Source of the DNA: Massilia sp. METH4
Lineage (GTDB): Bacteria > Pseudomonadota > Gammaproteobacteria > Burkholderiales > Burkholderiaceae_D
Reading direction: 5' to 3'
NCBI RefSeq assembly: GCF_037094685.1
Contig: NZ_CP146614.1
Span: forward strand, 1,736,001-1,800,000
DNA: 64,000 nucleotides
Below the pieces are notes generated by a model. It made no database searches. It had not been told where the DNA came from and saw nothing but the letters and a program-made list of their open reading frames with translations. Below, piece by piece: positions 7,929 to 16,866 of the stretch (the first letter of the stretch is position 1; each line of letters starts with the position of its first letter). Both the position numbers and the translations under genes were made by a program.

Positions 7929-8684
7929 TCAGATCGCCTGGCCGCCGGACACCTCGATGCGCTGGGCCGTCACCCAGCGGTTCTCCGGCGACAGCAGGCT
8001 GGCGACCATGGGACCGATATCGTCCGGCACGCCCACCCGGCCCAGCGCGGTCATCGCGGCGAACTGGCGGTTCAGGTCCGCATTGTCGCGCACCGCGCCG
8101 CCGCCGAAATCCGTTTCGATCGCGCCCGGCGCCACGGTATTGACGGTGATGCCGCGCCCGCCCAGTTCCTTCGCAAGGTAGCGTGTCAGCACCTCGACGG
8201 CCCCCTTCACCGCCGCGTAGGCGGCATAGCCCGGATAGCTGGTGCGCGTCAGCCCCGTGGACAGGTTGACGATGCGGCCGCCATCGGCCAGCAGGGGCAG
8301 CAGCGCCTGCGTCAGGAAGAACACGCCCTTGAAATGCACGTCCACCAGCCGGTCGAATTGCGCCTCCGTGGTGTCCGCCACCAGCGCATGATCGCCATGG
8401 CCGGCGTTGTGGACGAGGTGGTCGATCGTGTCGCGCTGCCAGGTTTCGCGCAGGGCGCCATGCAGCCGGCCGGCGAAGGCGGCGAAACCGGCCACATTGC
8501 CACTGTCGAGCTGGAACGCCAGCGCCCTGCGGCCCAATGCCTCGATCTCCGCTACCACTGCCTGCGCTTCCGCGGCACGGCTCTGGTAGGTGAGGATCAC
8601 ATCGCCGCCGCGGCGGGCGATGGCAAGGGCGGTGTTGCGGCCGAGGCCGCGGCTGGCGCCGGTAACGAGAGAGATGGTGGTCAT
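7929..8684 (-). CDS. SDR-family oxidoreductase
   Basis: The 251-residue protein is a classical short-chain dehydrogenase. The NAD(P)-binding motif TGASRGLG lies at residues 8-15, HNAGHGD is the NAG motif, the catalytic Ser is in IVNLSTG, and YAAYAAVKG is the Y-x-x-x-K site. PGAIETDF and the C-terminal VTAQRIEVSGGQAI are standard for 3-oxoacyl-reductase-like members. It probably reduces a small carbonyl with NADPH in the cytoplasm; the substrate is not known. It is divergent from an AraC regulator with a 170-base shared promoter region, so regulation by that protein is likely. Confidence 0.9.
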   Translation of the reverse strand: MTTISLVTGASRGLGRNTALAIARRGGDVILTYQSRAAEAQAVVAEIEALGRRALAFQLDSGNVAGFAAFAGRLHGALRETWQRDTIDHLVHNAGHGDHALVADTTEAQFDRLVDVHFKGVFFLTQALLPLLADGGRIVNLSTGLTRTSYPGYAAYAAVKGAVEVLTRYLAKELGGRGITVNTVAPGAIETDFGGGAVRDNADLNRQFAAMTALGRVGVPDDIGPMVASLLSPENRWVTAQRIEVSGGQAI

Positions 8685-8854
8685 GCTGGACTCCTGTGCG
8701 ATATGTTGTCGGGAGCCGTCATGGTGCAGCCGAAGGGCACAGGGAAATTTCGCGATATCACGGCTTTTTTGCCTGATCCTCCAAAGTGCTGCCCCGGTTC
8801 GCTTCCGGCATGGGAAACTGTCACGCAAGCCATGAAGACATCTCCCCGTTACCA

Positions 8855-9742
8855 ATGACCGATCTCCTCGAAGCGGTGCGCCGCTACGCCGACTTGCACG
8901 CCGACTCCGCCGGCACGGCCCGCTCGCCCATCCCCGGCCTGGCGACCGTGCGCGCCTTCGCACCCAGCGGGTTGCAGCATGCGATCTCGAAGCCGCTCGT
9001 CTGCCTCGTGGTCCAGGGCAGCAAGAACGTGACGATGGGCGCGCAGTCCTTTGATTTCTCCGCGGGCGATTCGCTGCTGGTCACCGCTGACGTGCCGACG
9101 GTGAGCCAGGTCACGCAGGCGAGCCTCGCGGCGCCCTACCTGTCTCTTGTGCTCGAGCTGGACCAGGCCCTCATCGCCGAATTGGCCGTGCAGATGGGTG
9201 CGGCGCCGGAAGGGGAACACGCGCCCGTGCGCGTGAGCGCGACCGATGTCGAAGTGGCGGACGCGGCGCTGCGATTGCTGCGCCTGCTCGACCGGCCGGC
9301 CGCCGTGCCCGTGCTGCACGCACAGCTGGTGCGCGAGCTGCACTACTGGCTGCTGGTGGGCCGGCACGGACCCGCGCTGCGGCGGCTGGGCTGGCCGAAC
9401 GGCCCGGCGCAGCGCGTTGCCCGGGCGGTGGCGCTGCTGCGCGCGGAATTCGCGCGCCCGCTGCCCGTCGAACGGCTGGCGGAAGTGGCGGGCATGAGCC
9501 CTTCGTCGTTTCACCAGCATTTCCGCGCTGTCACATCGCTGTCGCCCCTTCAATTCCAGAAACAGCTGCGGTTGATCGAGGCGCGCCGGCTGATGCTGGC
9601 CGAGGGCGCCACGTCCAGCACGGCGGCATTCGCGGTCGGCTATGAAAGCGTGCCCCAATTCACGCGCGAGTACGGCCGGCTGTTTGGCACCACGCCGGCG
9701 CGCGATGCGCGCGCGGCCCGGGAGCGCGTGCAACCCGCGTGA
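8855..9742 (+). CDS. AraC-family transcriptional regulator
   Basis: The 295-residue regulator has an N-terminal cupin-like AraC_N domain (residues 5-190; KPLVCLVVQGSKNV, DSLLVTADVPTV). The C-terminal double helix-turn-helix is at about 190-285: LPVERLAEVAGMSPSSFHQHFRAVTSLSPLQ in pieces, then GYESVPQFTREYGRLFG. AraC_N proteins of this type commonly sit next to an oxidoreductase gene that they control, as here with the divergent SDR. The ATG at 8855 begins the conserved M-T-D-L-L-E; the frame is open 23 codons further upstream but without a better start. Confidence 0.9.
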   Translation: MTDLLEAVRRYADLHADSAGTARSPIPGLATVRAFAPSGLQHAISKPLVCLVVQGSKNVTMGAQSFDFSAGDSLLVTADVPTVSQVTQASLAAPYLSLVLELDQALIAELAVQMGAAPEGEHAPVRVSATDVEVADAALRLLRLLDRPAAVPVLHAQLVRELHYWLLVGRHGPALRRLGWPNGPAQRVARAVALLRAEFARPLPVERLAEVAGMSPSSFHQHFRAVTSLSPLQFQKQLRLIEARRLMLAEGATSSTAAFAVGYESVPQFTREYGRLFGTTPARDARAARERVQPA

Positions 9743-9844
9743 GCGCCAGGCGTGCGCCTGGAGCACGATTGACGCGGCAATTGCTGCCGCTACCGGATTC
9801 GACATAGTATGGTCGCACCGCGTCATCCACTCATCCAAGCCATC

Positions 9845-10207
9845 ATGCCAAGCGAACAACAGCCACTGCCGGAGGAACCGGGCAAGCCGGAGCTGTCGTT
9901 CGGCCAGCTCCTGTACCGCTTCCTGTTCTTCGACTGGCTGTTCCGCGACGTCAACGCGGCGCGCGACCTGTTCGAGCGGCACGCCGCGCGCCAGCACAAC
10001 CGGCGCATGAGCCGCTACCTGCCTGTCTACCTGCGCCGCTGGTCCGTGTTGGCGGCATTCGACTTTTGCCTTGGCGTACTGTTCGAAAAAGTCGTGCAGG
10101 CCACGCTGGTGTCGGCATGGTTCTTCACCTGGTCGTGCGTGACCATGACCGGCATGGTCGTGATTACCGTGGCCTGGCTGTTCCTCGCCTTCGCGCGCAT
10201 GCCTTGA
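9845..10207 (+). CDS. Small membrane protein of unknown function
   Basis: The 120-residue protein has an N-terminal cytoplasmic part (FGQLLYRFLFFDWLFRDVNA) and two hydrophobic segments near residues 67-88 and 96-118 (FTWSCVTMTGMVVITVAWLF). I do not recognise a family. An alternative start at 9809 would add twelve residues. Neither start has a clear ribosome-binding site, so the start is uncertain. It follows the AraC gene on the same strand after 102 bases. Confidence 0.55.
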   Translation: MPSEQQPLPEEPGKPELSFGQLLYRFLFFDWLFRDVNAARDLFERHAARQHNRRMSRYLPVYLRRWSVLAAFDFCLGVLFEKVVQATLVSAWFFTWSCVTMTGMVVITVAWLFLAFARMP

Positions 10208-10220
10208 CGGCGGCAGCCAC

Positions 10221-10721
10221 TCAAGGGGGGAACGAGAACCCTGCCGGATACGCGTGATACCCGTCGTAGTCGGCCTTCCCGACCGGCACGCCGGCCGCGC
10301 GCGCGATGGCGTACACCATGCTGTAGTGGAAGAAGAAGTTCGGTAATCCATACATCAGGAAGTAGTCGGGCCCGCCGAAGTGCAATGCGGCGAAGCCGGC
10401 CACCGTGTCCACCTGCCGGTTCGCCACGTCGGCAAACGCTTCGGCCGGCAACTCGGCAAGATAGGCCGCCGTACGCGCCAGCTCGCCGCGCACGCCATCG
10501 AGCGTGAATTCATCGCCCTCGAAGGATACGATCTCGCGCCCGGCCAGCGGGCAACTCACGCGCAGCGTGAAGCCGATGGCGGTGCGCGCCTGCCGCAGCA
10601 GCGGCGCCATGTCCGGGTGCAGCCGGTTGGCGGCCACGGCCGGATCGAAGGCGGCCACGCGTTCCAGCAGCTTGTCGAGGCGGTCCAGGTAATGCAGGAA
10701 AACACGGGGTGGCGCTATCAT
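10221..10721 (-). CDS. DUF1993-family protein
   Basis: The 166-residue cytoplasmic protein matches the DUF1993 pattern: N-terminal VFLHYLDRLDKLLERV, central HPDMAPLLRQARTAIGFTL, and the C-terminal PNFFFHYSMVYAIARAAGVPVGKADYDG. The fold of this family is a DinB-like four-helix bundle; its biochemical role is unproven. A GGAG site lies five bases before the ATG. It is convergent with the small membrane protein and divergent from the czc operon. Confidence 0.8.
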   Translation of the reverse strand: MIAPPRVFLHYLDRLDKLLERVAAFDPAVAANRLHPDMAPLLRQARTAIGFTLRVSCPLAGREIVSFEGDEFTLDGVRGELARTAAYLAELPAEAFADVANRQVDTVAGFAALHFGGPDYFLMYGLPNFFFHYSMVYAIARAAGVPVGKADYDGYHAYPAGFSFPP

Positions 10722-10785
10722 CGCGGCTCCTGTTTGCTGTTCGGGTAATGCCGGGTATCATATCCGGTACCGTCGCCCAACGATC

Positions 10786-11139
10786 ATGCTCATGCGCCGC
10801 TGGATCCTCATCATGCTGTTGCTGGTCTATCCATTCCAGGTTGCCCTGGCGATGGCCGACCGCTGCTGCCTGACGACGCCGCAGGGCGTGACGCACCACG
10901 TGCAGGCGGCCCAGCCGGTACTCGATACCAGCGACGACCACGGCAGCGCCAGCGACCCGCATTGCGCCGCCTGCGTGTTCGTCCACACGATCAGTTTCCC
11001 GCCCACGATCGCGGCAATCCCGGCCGTGCACGATACCGTGCCCACGTTCGCCACCGCCACACCCACCTTGACATCCCATAGCCCCGGCCGCCCCGAACGG
11101 CCGCAGTGGCAGCCTGTTGCCGCCGCCGTTCCACGGTAA
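10786..11139 (+). CDS. czcI: CzcI-like periplasmic protein
   Basis: The 117-residue exported protein opens the czc operon. The N-terminus MLMRRWILIMLLLVYPFQVALA is the characteristic signal sequence of CzcI-type proteins that precede czcC in Cupriavidus-like operons. The mature part has few conserved features: a CC pair right after the signal, HH, and an HCAAC motif that could bind metal. CzcI is thought to modulate efflux-operon expression; the assignment rests on position and signal peptide. It is separated from czcC by 48 bases. Confidence 0.65.
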   Translation: MLMRRWILIMLLLVYPFQVALAMADRCCLTTPQGVTHHVQAAQPVLDTSDDHGSASDPHCAACVFVHTISFPPTIAAIPAVHDTVPTFATATPTLTSHSPGRPERPQWQPVAAAVPR

Positions 11140-11187
11140 GCACAGGCCTTCGGCACGCCTGATCCGAATCATCCATCAGGAGTCACC

Positions 11188-12441
11188 ATGTTCATCCAGC
11201 CCGGACGACGTTTCGTCCCGGCCGTGGCATTGGCACTCGCCTGCGGCATTGCCGCGGCGGGCGAGCCAACCACGGCCCTTCCGCCCCACCTTTTACTCGA
11301 CCTGCCGGCCGCGATCGCGCTGGCTGCCGAGCGCCATCCCGCCTTGCGCGCCGCCGCGCACGAGGTCGACGCCAGCGCGGCCACCGTCGAGCAGGCCGGC
11401 CGCCTGCCCAACCCTGAACTGGCCTACGTGCGCGAAGGCCACCGCGCCGGCAGCCGCACCACGACCGTGCAGGTCAACCAGCCGCTCGAACTGGGCGGCA
11501 AGCGGCAAGCCCGCATCGCCGTCGCCGAAGGCGCGCTCGCGCTCGCCGGCAGCGATGCGGCGCTGCGCCGGCAGGCGCTGCGCGCCGACGTCATCGATGC
11601 GTTCTACACCACGCTGGTCGCCCAGGAGCGGTACCGGCTTGCCCGGGCCACGCTGGACGTGGCCGGCAAGAGCCTGGGGGCGGTCACCGGTCGCGTAGCC
11701 GCCGGCAAGGTCTCGCCGGTCGAAGCGAGCAAGGCCAGAGCCGCGCAAGCCGATGCCCGTATCGAACTGGAACGGGCGAACGCCGAACTCGCGATTGCCC
11801 GCAATGCCCTCGGTGCACTGCTCGGCGAGCCCCTGGAGGGCCGCGAACTGGCCGGCGGCACGGCAGCCGCGCTGCCCCCGGTAGAGCCGCTGTCCGCCTT
11901 GCTGCAACGGGCTGGCGGCGCGCCGGCCGTGCGCCGCGCGCGCCAGCAAGTGACGCTGCGACAGGCGCAGGCGGACGCCGAGCGGGCCGCCCGCATTCCC
12001 GACGTGACGCTCACGCTCGGCAGCCAGCGCGACGACCAGCTGGCGCACCGCCAGGCCGTGGTCGGCATCGCGGTGCCGATACCCCTGTTCGACCGCAACA
12101 CCGGCAACCTGGCGGCCGCGCGCGCCCGCGCCGACGGTGCCAGGGCGGAACTGCAACAGGCCGAGCTGGCGGCTTCCACCGGGATCACGGCCGCCCACCT
12201 GCGCTACGCCCAGGCCCGCGGCGAAGCGCTGCTCCTGGAGCAGGACGTGGTGCCGGAAGCCCGCTCGGTCCACGAACTCACGCTGAAGGGTTTCGAATAC
12301 GGCAAGTTCACGTTCCTTGACGTGCTCGATGCCCAACGCACCTGGTTCCAGGCCCGTTCGCGCCAGTGGCAGGCACTGCTCGAGGCATGGCGCGCCCATG
12401 CCGACATCGAGCGCCTGGCAGGCCCCACAGGACAGGATTGA
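11188..12441 (+). CDS. czcC: Outer-membrane efflux protein CzcC
   Basis: The 417-residue protein belongs to the TolC/OEP family and forms the outer-membrane channel of a tripartite metal exporter. A signal peptide ends near residue 24. Two repeats of the OEP coiled-coil domain are visible: residues 38-215 (LPAAIALAAERHPALRAA) and 230-410 (VVGIAVPIPLFDRNTG, which is the CzcC-type VGI..P..DRN..N motif). AGGAG lies before the ATG. A 12-base tandem duplication covers its stop codon and the leader of czcB. Confidence 0.9.
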   Translation: MFIQPGRRFVPAVALALACGIAAAGEPTTALPPHLLLDLPAAIALAAERHPALRAAAHEVDASAATVEQAGRLPNPELAYVREGHRAGSRTTTVQVNQPLELGGKRQARIAVAEGALALAGSDAALRRQALRADVIDAFYTTLVAQERYRLARATLDVAGKSLGAVTGRVAAGKVSPVEASKARAAQADARIELERANAELAIARNALGALLGEPLEGRELAGGTAAALPPVEPLSALLQRAGGAPAVRRARQQVTLRQAQADAERAARIPDVTLTLGSQRDDQLAHRQAVVGIAVPIPLFDRNTGNLAAARARADGARAELQQAELAASTGITAAHLRYAQARGEALLLEQDVVPEARSVHELTLKGFEYGKFTFLDVLDAQRTWFQARSRQWQALLEAWRAHADIERLAGPTGQD

Positions 12442-12463
12442 AAACAGGATTGAAAGAACGACC

Positions 12464-13660
12464 ATGACGAAAAAACAGAAACTGGCGATCGCGCTGATGT
12501 GCGTGGCCGCCGCCCTGCTGGCTGCCCTCATGCTGTGGCGAGCGCCGGCAAGCACCGAATCCCCCGAACATGAAGGCCACGCCGATTCGCACGGCCATGA
12601 CGACCGGCATGCGGAAGAGGCGCCGGCGCCGGGCGCCGCCGACGCGATCGCGATGACCGATGCCCAGGTCAGGGCAAACGGCATCGGCATCGAGGCGGCG
12701 CAACCGTCCAGCATCCGCGATATGCTGCACCTGCCGGCCCAGGTGCGGGCCGATGCGGAGCGCACCGTGGCCATCGCGGCACCGGCGCGCGCCATGGTGC
12801 AATCGGTGCTCGTGTCGCCCGGCACCGTGGTGCGCAAGGGCCAGGGCCTGGTCACGCTGCAAAGCCCGGAGGTAGCGCAGTGGCGCGCCGATGCCGCGGC
12901 CGCCGCGCAGCGCCTGCAACTGGCGCGCACCACGCTCGAACGCGAGCGCAAGCTGTGGAACGAGGGCATCTCGGCCCGGCAAGACCTCGAGGTCGCCCAG
13001 GCGGCCCACGACGAAGCGCGGGTCCAGGCCGATGCCGCGCGGCAGCGCCTTGCCGCGCTCGGTATCGCCGTCTCGGGCGGTGCCAGGGTGACCATCCACG
13101 CGCCGCTGGCGGGCGTGGTCATCGACCGCCCCGCCGTGGCGGGCATGGCGGCCGACGTGTCGCAGCCGCTGGCCACCATCGCCGACCTGGATCGCGTATG
13201 GATCGAGGCAGCCGTGCCGTCCGGCAGCCTGGCACAGGTCGAGACCGGCATGCCGGCCACCATCACGGCCAGCGCGCTGCCCGAAGCGGTGCAGGGCACC
13301 GTGTCCTTCGTCGGCCCGGTGCTGGGCGAAACCACGCGCATGGCCACCGCACGCGTCACGCTGCCGAACCCCGGCCTGCGGCTGCGGCCCGGCATGCTGG
13401 CGACGGTCGACCTGCTGGGACCGAAAGGGGACGCGCCCGTTACCGTGGCCGCCGAGGCGGTGCAGACGATCCACGAGCGCAGCGTGGTCTTCGTGCGCAC
13501 GCCGGGCGGCTTCGAGGCGCGCACGGTCGTCACCGGGCGCTCGGATGGGCGGCGCACGGAAATCGTGAAGGGCCTGGCCGCTGGCAGCCGCTATGCCTTT
13601 GCCGGCAGCTACCTGCTGAAGGCCGACCTCGGCAAGGCCGAAGCCGAGCACGATCACTGA
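12464..13660 (+). CDS. czcB: Periplasmic adaptor (membrane fusion) protein CzcB
   Basis: The 398-residue adaptor has an N-terminal membrane anchor (residues 6-23). A His-rich segment (HEGHADSHGHDDRH) is typical of metal-exporting adaptors and may collect metal in the periplasm. The biotinyl-lipoyl-like part (VQSVLVSPGTVVRKGQGL), a coiled-coil hairpin and beta-barrel domains follow. It ends EAEHDH, again His-containing. It links CzcA to CzcC. The ATG at 12464 lies 23 bases after the czcC stop, and czcA follows after 11 bases. Confidence 0.92.
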   Translation: MTKKQKLAIALMCVAAALLAALMLWRAPASTESPEHEGHADSHGHDDRHAEEAPAPGAADAIAMTDAQVRANGIGIEAAQPSSIRDMLHLPAQVRADAERTVAIAAPARAMVQSVLVSPGTVVRKGQGLVTLQSPEVAQWRADAAAAAQRLQLARTTLERERKLWNEGISARQDLEVAQAAHDEARVQADAARQRLAALGIAVSGGARVTIHAPLAGVVIDRPAVAGMAADVSQPLATIADLDRVWIEAAVPSGSLAQVETGMPATITASALPEAVQGTVSFVGPVLGETTRMATARVTLPNPGLRLRPGMLATVDLLGPKGDAPVTVAAEAVQTIHERSVVFVRTPGGFEARTVVTGRSDGRRTEIVKGLAAGSRYAFAGSYLLKADLGKAEAEHDH

Positions 13661-13671
13661 AAGGGGCCGCC

Positions 13672-16600
13672 ATGTACGAAAAATTGATTGCCGCGGTGAT
13701 CGCGCGGCGCTGGCTCGTCGTGTTCATCGTGCTGTGCCTGGCCGCGCTCGGGCTGTACAGCTACCAGCGGCTGCCCATCGACGCCGTGCCGGACATCACC
13801 AATGTGCAGGTGCAGATCAACGCGCCGGCGCACGGCTATTCGCCGCTCGAGGTCGAGCAGCGCATCACCTTTCCCATCGAGACCGTGATGAATGGCTTGC
13901 CGGGCCTGGAGGGGACGCGCTCGCTGTCCAAGTACGGGCTGTCGCAAGTCACCGTCGTCTTCCGCGACGGTACCGACATCTATTTCGCGCGCCAGCTCGT
14001 GGGCGAGCGCCTGCAACAGGCGCGTTCGCGACTGCCGCCCGGCGTGGAACCCTCGCTGGGCCCGATCGCCACGGGCCTGGGCGAAATCTTCTACTGGACC
14101 GTGGAAGCGAAGGAGGGTGCCCGCAAGCCGGACGGCACGCCGTACACGCCGACCGACCTGCGCGAGATCCAGGACTGGGTGGTGGCGCCGCAATTGCGCG
14201 GCGTGCCCGGCGTGACGGAAGTGAACACCATCGGCGGCTACGAGAAGGAATACCAGGTGGCGCCCAGCATGGAGCGGCTGGCCGCCCACGGCCTGGGCCT
14301 GGAACAGCTGGTGACGGCGCTCGACCGCAACAACGGCAACGCGGGCGCCGGCTACATCGAGCGCGGCGGCGAGCAGTTCGTGGTGCGCACGCCAGGCCAG
14401 GTGCGCACGCTGGAAGAGATCCGCAACATCGTGCTCGACGTGGTGCAGGGTGCGCCGATCCGCGTGCGCGACGTGGCGGATGTAGAGCTGGGGCGCGAGC
14501 TGCGCACGGGCGCGGCCACCGAGAACGGCCGCGAGGTGGTGCTGGGTGCCGTGTTCATGCTGATCGGCGAAAACAGCCGCAGCGTGGCCGACGCGGTGCG
14601 CCACCGGCTGGAGGAAGTGAACCGCTCGCTGCCCGCCGGCGTGCAAGCCCTGCCCGTGTACGACCGCTCGGTCCTCGTCAACAAGGCGATCGACACGGTA
14701 CGCAAGAACCTGGCCGAAGGCGCGCTGCTCGTGATCGCGATCCTGTTCGTCTTCCTCGGCAACCTGCGCGCCGCGCTGATCACGGCATTGGTGATTCCCC
14801 TGACGATGCTGATGGTGTTTTCCGGCATGGTGCAGGCGGGCGTGAGCGCCAACCTGATGAGCCTTGGCGCGCTGGACTTCGGCATCATCGTCGATGGTGC
14901 CGTGGTCATCGTGGAAAACTGCATCCGGCGGCTCGCCCATGCGCAGGGAGCGGCGGGGCGGCCTCTCACGCGCGACGAGCGTTTCGCCGAGGTCGCGGCA
15001 GCGGCGGCCGAGGCGCGCCGACCGCTGCTGTTCGGCCAATTGATCATCATGACCGTCTACCTGCCGATCTTCGCGCTGTCCGGCATCGAGGGCAGGATGT
15101 TCCACCCGATGGCGATCACGGTCGTGATGGCGCTGGTGGCGGCCATGGTGCTGTCCGTTACCTTCGTGCCGGCCGCCGTGGCGCTGTTCGTCACGCAACC
15201 GGTGGCCGAACGCGACAGCCGCGTGATGCTCAAGGCCAGGGCCCTGTACGGGCCCGTGCTCGACTGGGTGCTGCGCAACCGGCCGGTGGCGCTCACCTTT
15301 GCCGCGCTGGCCGTGCTGCTGTGCGCCTTGCTGGCCACGCGCCTGGGCACGGAATTCGCACCGAACCTGGACGAGGGCGACCTGGCCGTGCTCACGCTGC
15401 GCATTCCCGGTACCAGCCTGCAGCAATCGGTGCAGATGCAGCAGCGGCTGGAGCACGCGCTGTTGCAGCAATTCCCCGAAATCGAGCGCATGTTCGCGCG
15501 CATCGGCACGTCGGAAGTGGCCACCGACCCGATGCCGCCGAACGCGGCCGACAGCTACATCATGCTGCGCCCGGAAAGCGAGTGGCCCAGGCCGCGCAAG
15601 ACGCACGCCGAGCTGGTGGCGGCGATCACGGAAGCGGCCAACCGCATCCCCGGCAACAACTACGAGTTCTCGCAACCGATCCAGCTGCGCTTCAACGAAC
15701 TCATTTCCGGCGTGCGCAGCGACGTGGCCGTGAAGGTGTTCGGCGACGATCCCGAGGCCATGCTGGCGACGGCCCGGCAGGTGGCCGCGCGCCTGCAGGA
15801 GCTGCCCGGCGCCGCCGAGGTGAAGGTCGAGCAGACCGAGGGCCTGCCGGCGCTGACCTTGCAGGTGGACCGCATCAAGGCCGCGCGCTACGGCCTGAAC
15901 GTGGCGGACGTGCAGGAAGCGTTCGGCACGCTCGTCGGCGGGCGCGACGTGGGGCTGGTGTTCGAAGGCGACCGGCGCTTCGCGATCACGGTGCGCCTGC
16001 CGGAAGGCTTGCGCAACGACGTGGACACGCTGCGGCAGTTGCCCATCTCGCTACCGCCCCAGGATGGCCGGACGGCGAGCATTCCGCTTTCCGAAGTGGC
16101 CACGCTGTCCTTCGTGCCCGAGGCGAACCAGGTCAGCCGCGAGAACGGCAAGCGCCGCGTGGTCGTCACGGCCAATGTGCGCGGGCGCGACCTTGGCTCC
16201 TTCGTGGCGGACCTGAAGGATGAGCTGAGGGGCGTGAAACTGCCGGCCGGCTCGTGGCTGGCGTTGGGCGGGCAATTCGAGAACCTGGAAAAGGCCAGCG
16301 CTCGCCTGGCCATCGTGGTACCGCTGGCGCTGGCGATCGTCTTCGCGCTGCTGTACCTGATGTTCGGCAGCCTGCGCGACGGCCTGCTCGTGTTCACCGG
16401 CATTCCATTCGCGATGACGGGCGGCGTGCTGGCACTGTGGCTGCGCGGCATGCCGCTGTCGATCTCGGCGGCCGTGGGCTTCATCGCGCTGTCCGGCGTG
16501 GCCGTGCTGAACGGGCTCGTGATGATGTCGTTCGTGCGCGCGCTGCGCGAGCAGGGCCGCGCACCGGAGCAGGCGATCCGCGAGGGCGCGCAGGGCCGCT

Positions 16601-16806
16601 TGCGGGCCGTGCTGATGACGGCCCTGGTCGCATCGCTGGGCTTCCTGCCGATGGCATTGGCCACCAGCACGGGTGCCGAAGTGCAGCGGCCGCTCGCGAC
16701 CGTGGTAATCGGCGGCATCCTGTCGTCGACGGCGTTGACCTTGCTGATCCTGCCGGCGCTGTACACGTGGCGCAGGCGGCCGGAAGCGGTTACCCAGAAG
16801 TATTGA
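13672..16806 (+). CDS. czcA: Heavy-metal efflux RND pump CzcA
   Basis: The 1044-residue inner-membrane pump of the HME-RND family exports divalent cations using the proton gradient. The twelve-helix RND layout is evident. The proton-relay motif in helix 4 is LGALDFGIIVDGAVVIVEN, with Asp402, Asp408 and Glu415 at the same numbers as in Cupriavidus CzcA, the group associated with Zn/Co/Cd export. FNELISGVRSDVAVKVFG is another HME-RND signature. The open frame extends far upstream through czcB in another frame; the start at 13672, after AAGGGGCCGCC, is the standard one. No czcRS regulator is adjacent. Confidence 0.95.
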   Translation: MYEKLIAAVIARRWLVVFIVLCLAALGLYSYQRLPIDAVPDITNVQVQINAPAHGYSPLEVEQRITFPIETVMNGLPGLEGTRSLSKYGLSQVTVVFRDGTDIYFARQLVGERLQQARSRLPPGVEPSLGPIATGLGEIFYWTVEAKEGARKPDGTPYTPTDLREIQDWVVAPQLRGVPGVTEVNTIGGYEKEYQVAPSMERLAAHGLGLEQLVTALDRNNGNAGAGYIERGGEQFVVRTPGQVRTLEEIRNIVLDVVQGAPIRVRDVADVELGRELRTGAATENGREVVLGAVFMLIGENSRSVADAVRHRLEEVNRSLPAGVQALPVYDRSVLVNKAIDTVRKNLAEGALLVIAILFVFLGNLRAALITALVIPLTMLMVFSGMVQAGVSANLMSLGALDFGIIVDGAVVIVENCIRRLAHAQGAAGRPLTRDERFAEVAAAAAEARRPLLFGQLIIMTVYLPIFALSGIEGRMFHPMAITVVMALVAAMVLSVTFVPAAVALFVTQPVAERDSRVMLKARALYGPVLDWVLRNRPVALTFAALAVLLCALLATRLGTEFAPNLDEGDLAVLTLRIPGTSLQQSVQMQQRLEHALLQQFPEIERMFARIGTSEVATDPMPPNAADSYIMLRPESEWPRPRKTHAELVAAITEAANRIPGNNYEFSQPIQLRFNELISGVRSDVAVKVFGDDPEAMLATARQVAARLQELPGAAEVKVEQTEGLPALTLQVDRIKAARYGLNVADVQEAFGTLVGGRDVGLVFEGDRRFAITVRLPEGLRNDVDTLRQLPISLPPQDGRTASIPLSEVATLSFVPEANQVSRENGKRRVVVTANVRGRDLGSFVADLKDELRGVKLPAGSWLALGGQFENLEKASARLAIVVPLALAIVFALLYLMFGSLRDGLLVFTGIPFAMTGGVLALWLRGMPLSISAAVGFIALSGVAVLNGLVMMSFVRALREQGRAPEQAIREGAQGRLRAVLMTALVASLGFLPMALATSTGAEVQRPLATVVIGGILSSTALTLLILPALYTWRRRPEAVTQKY

Positions 16807-16866
16807 ACTTCGCCGGAATGCCGATCCCCCTACAATCGACCGCCACACAAAGCTCCGGGAGGTTGT

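Noticed and set aside
12880..13671. Upstream extension of CzcA
   Set aside because: It lies entirely within czcB in another frame and is Arg/Gly-rich; CzcA residue numbering fits the start at 13672.
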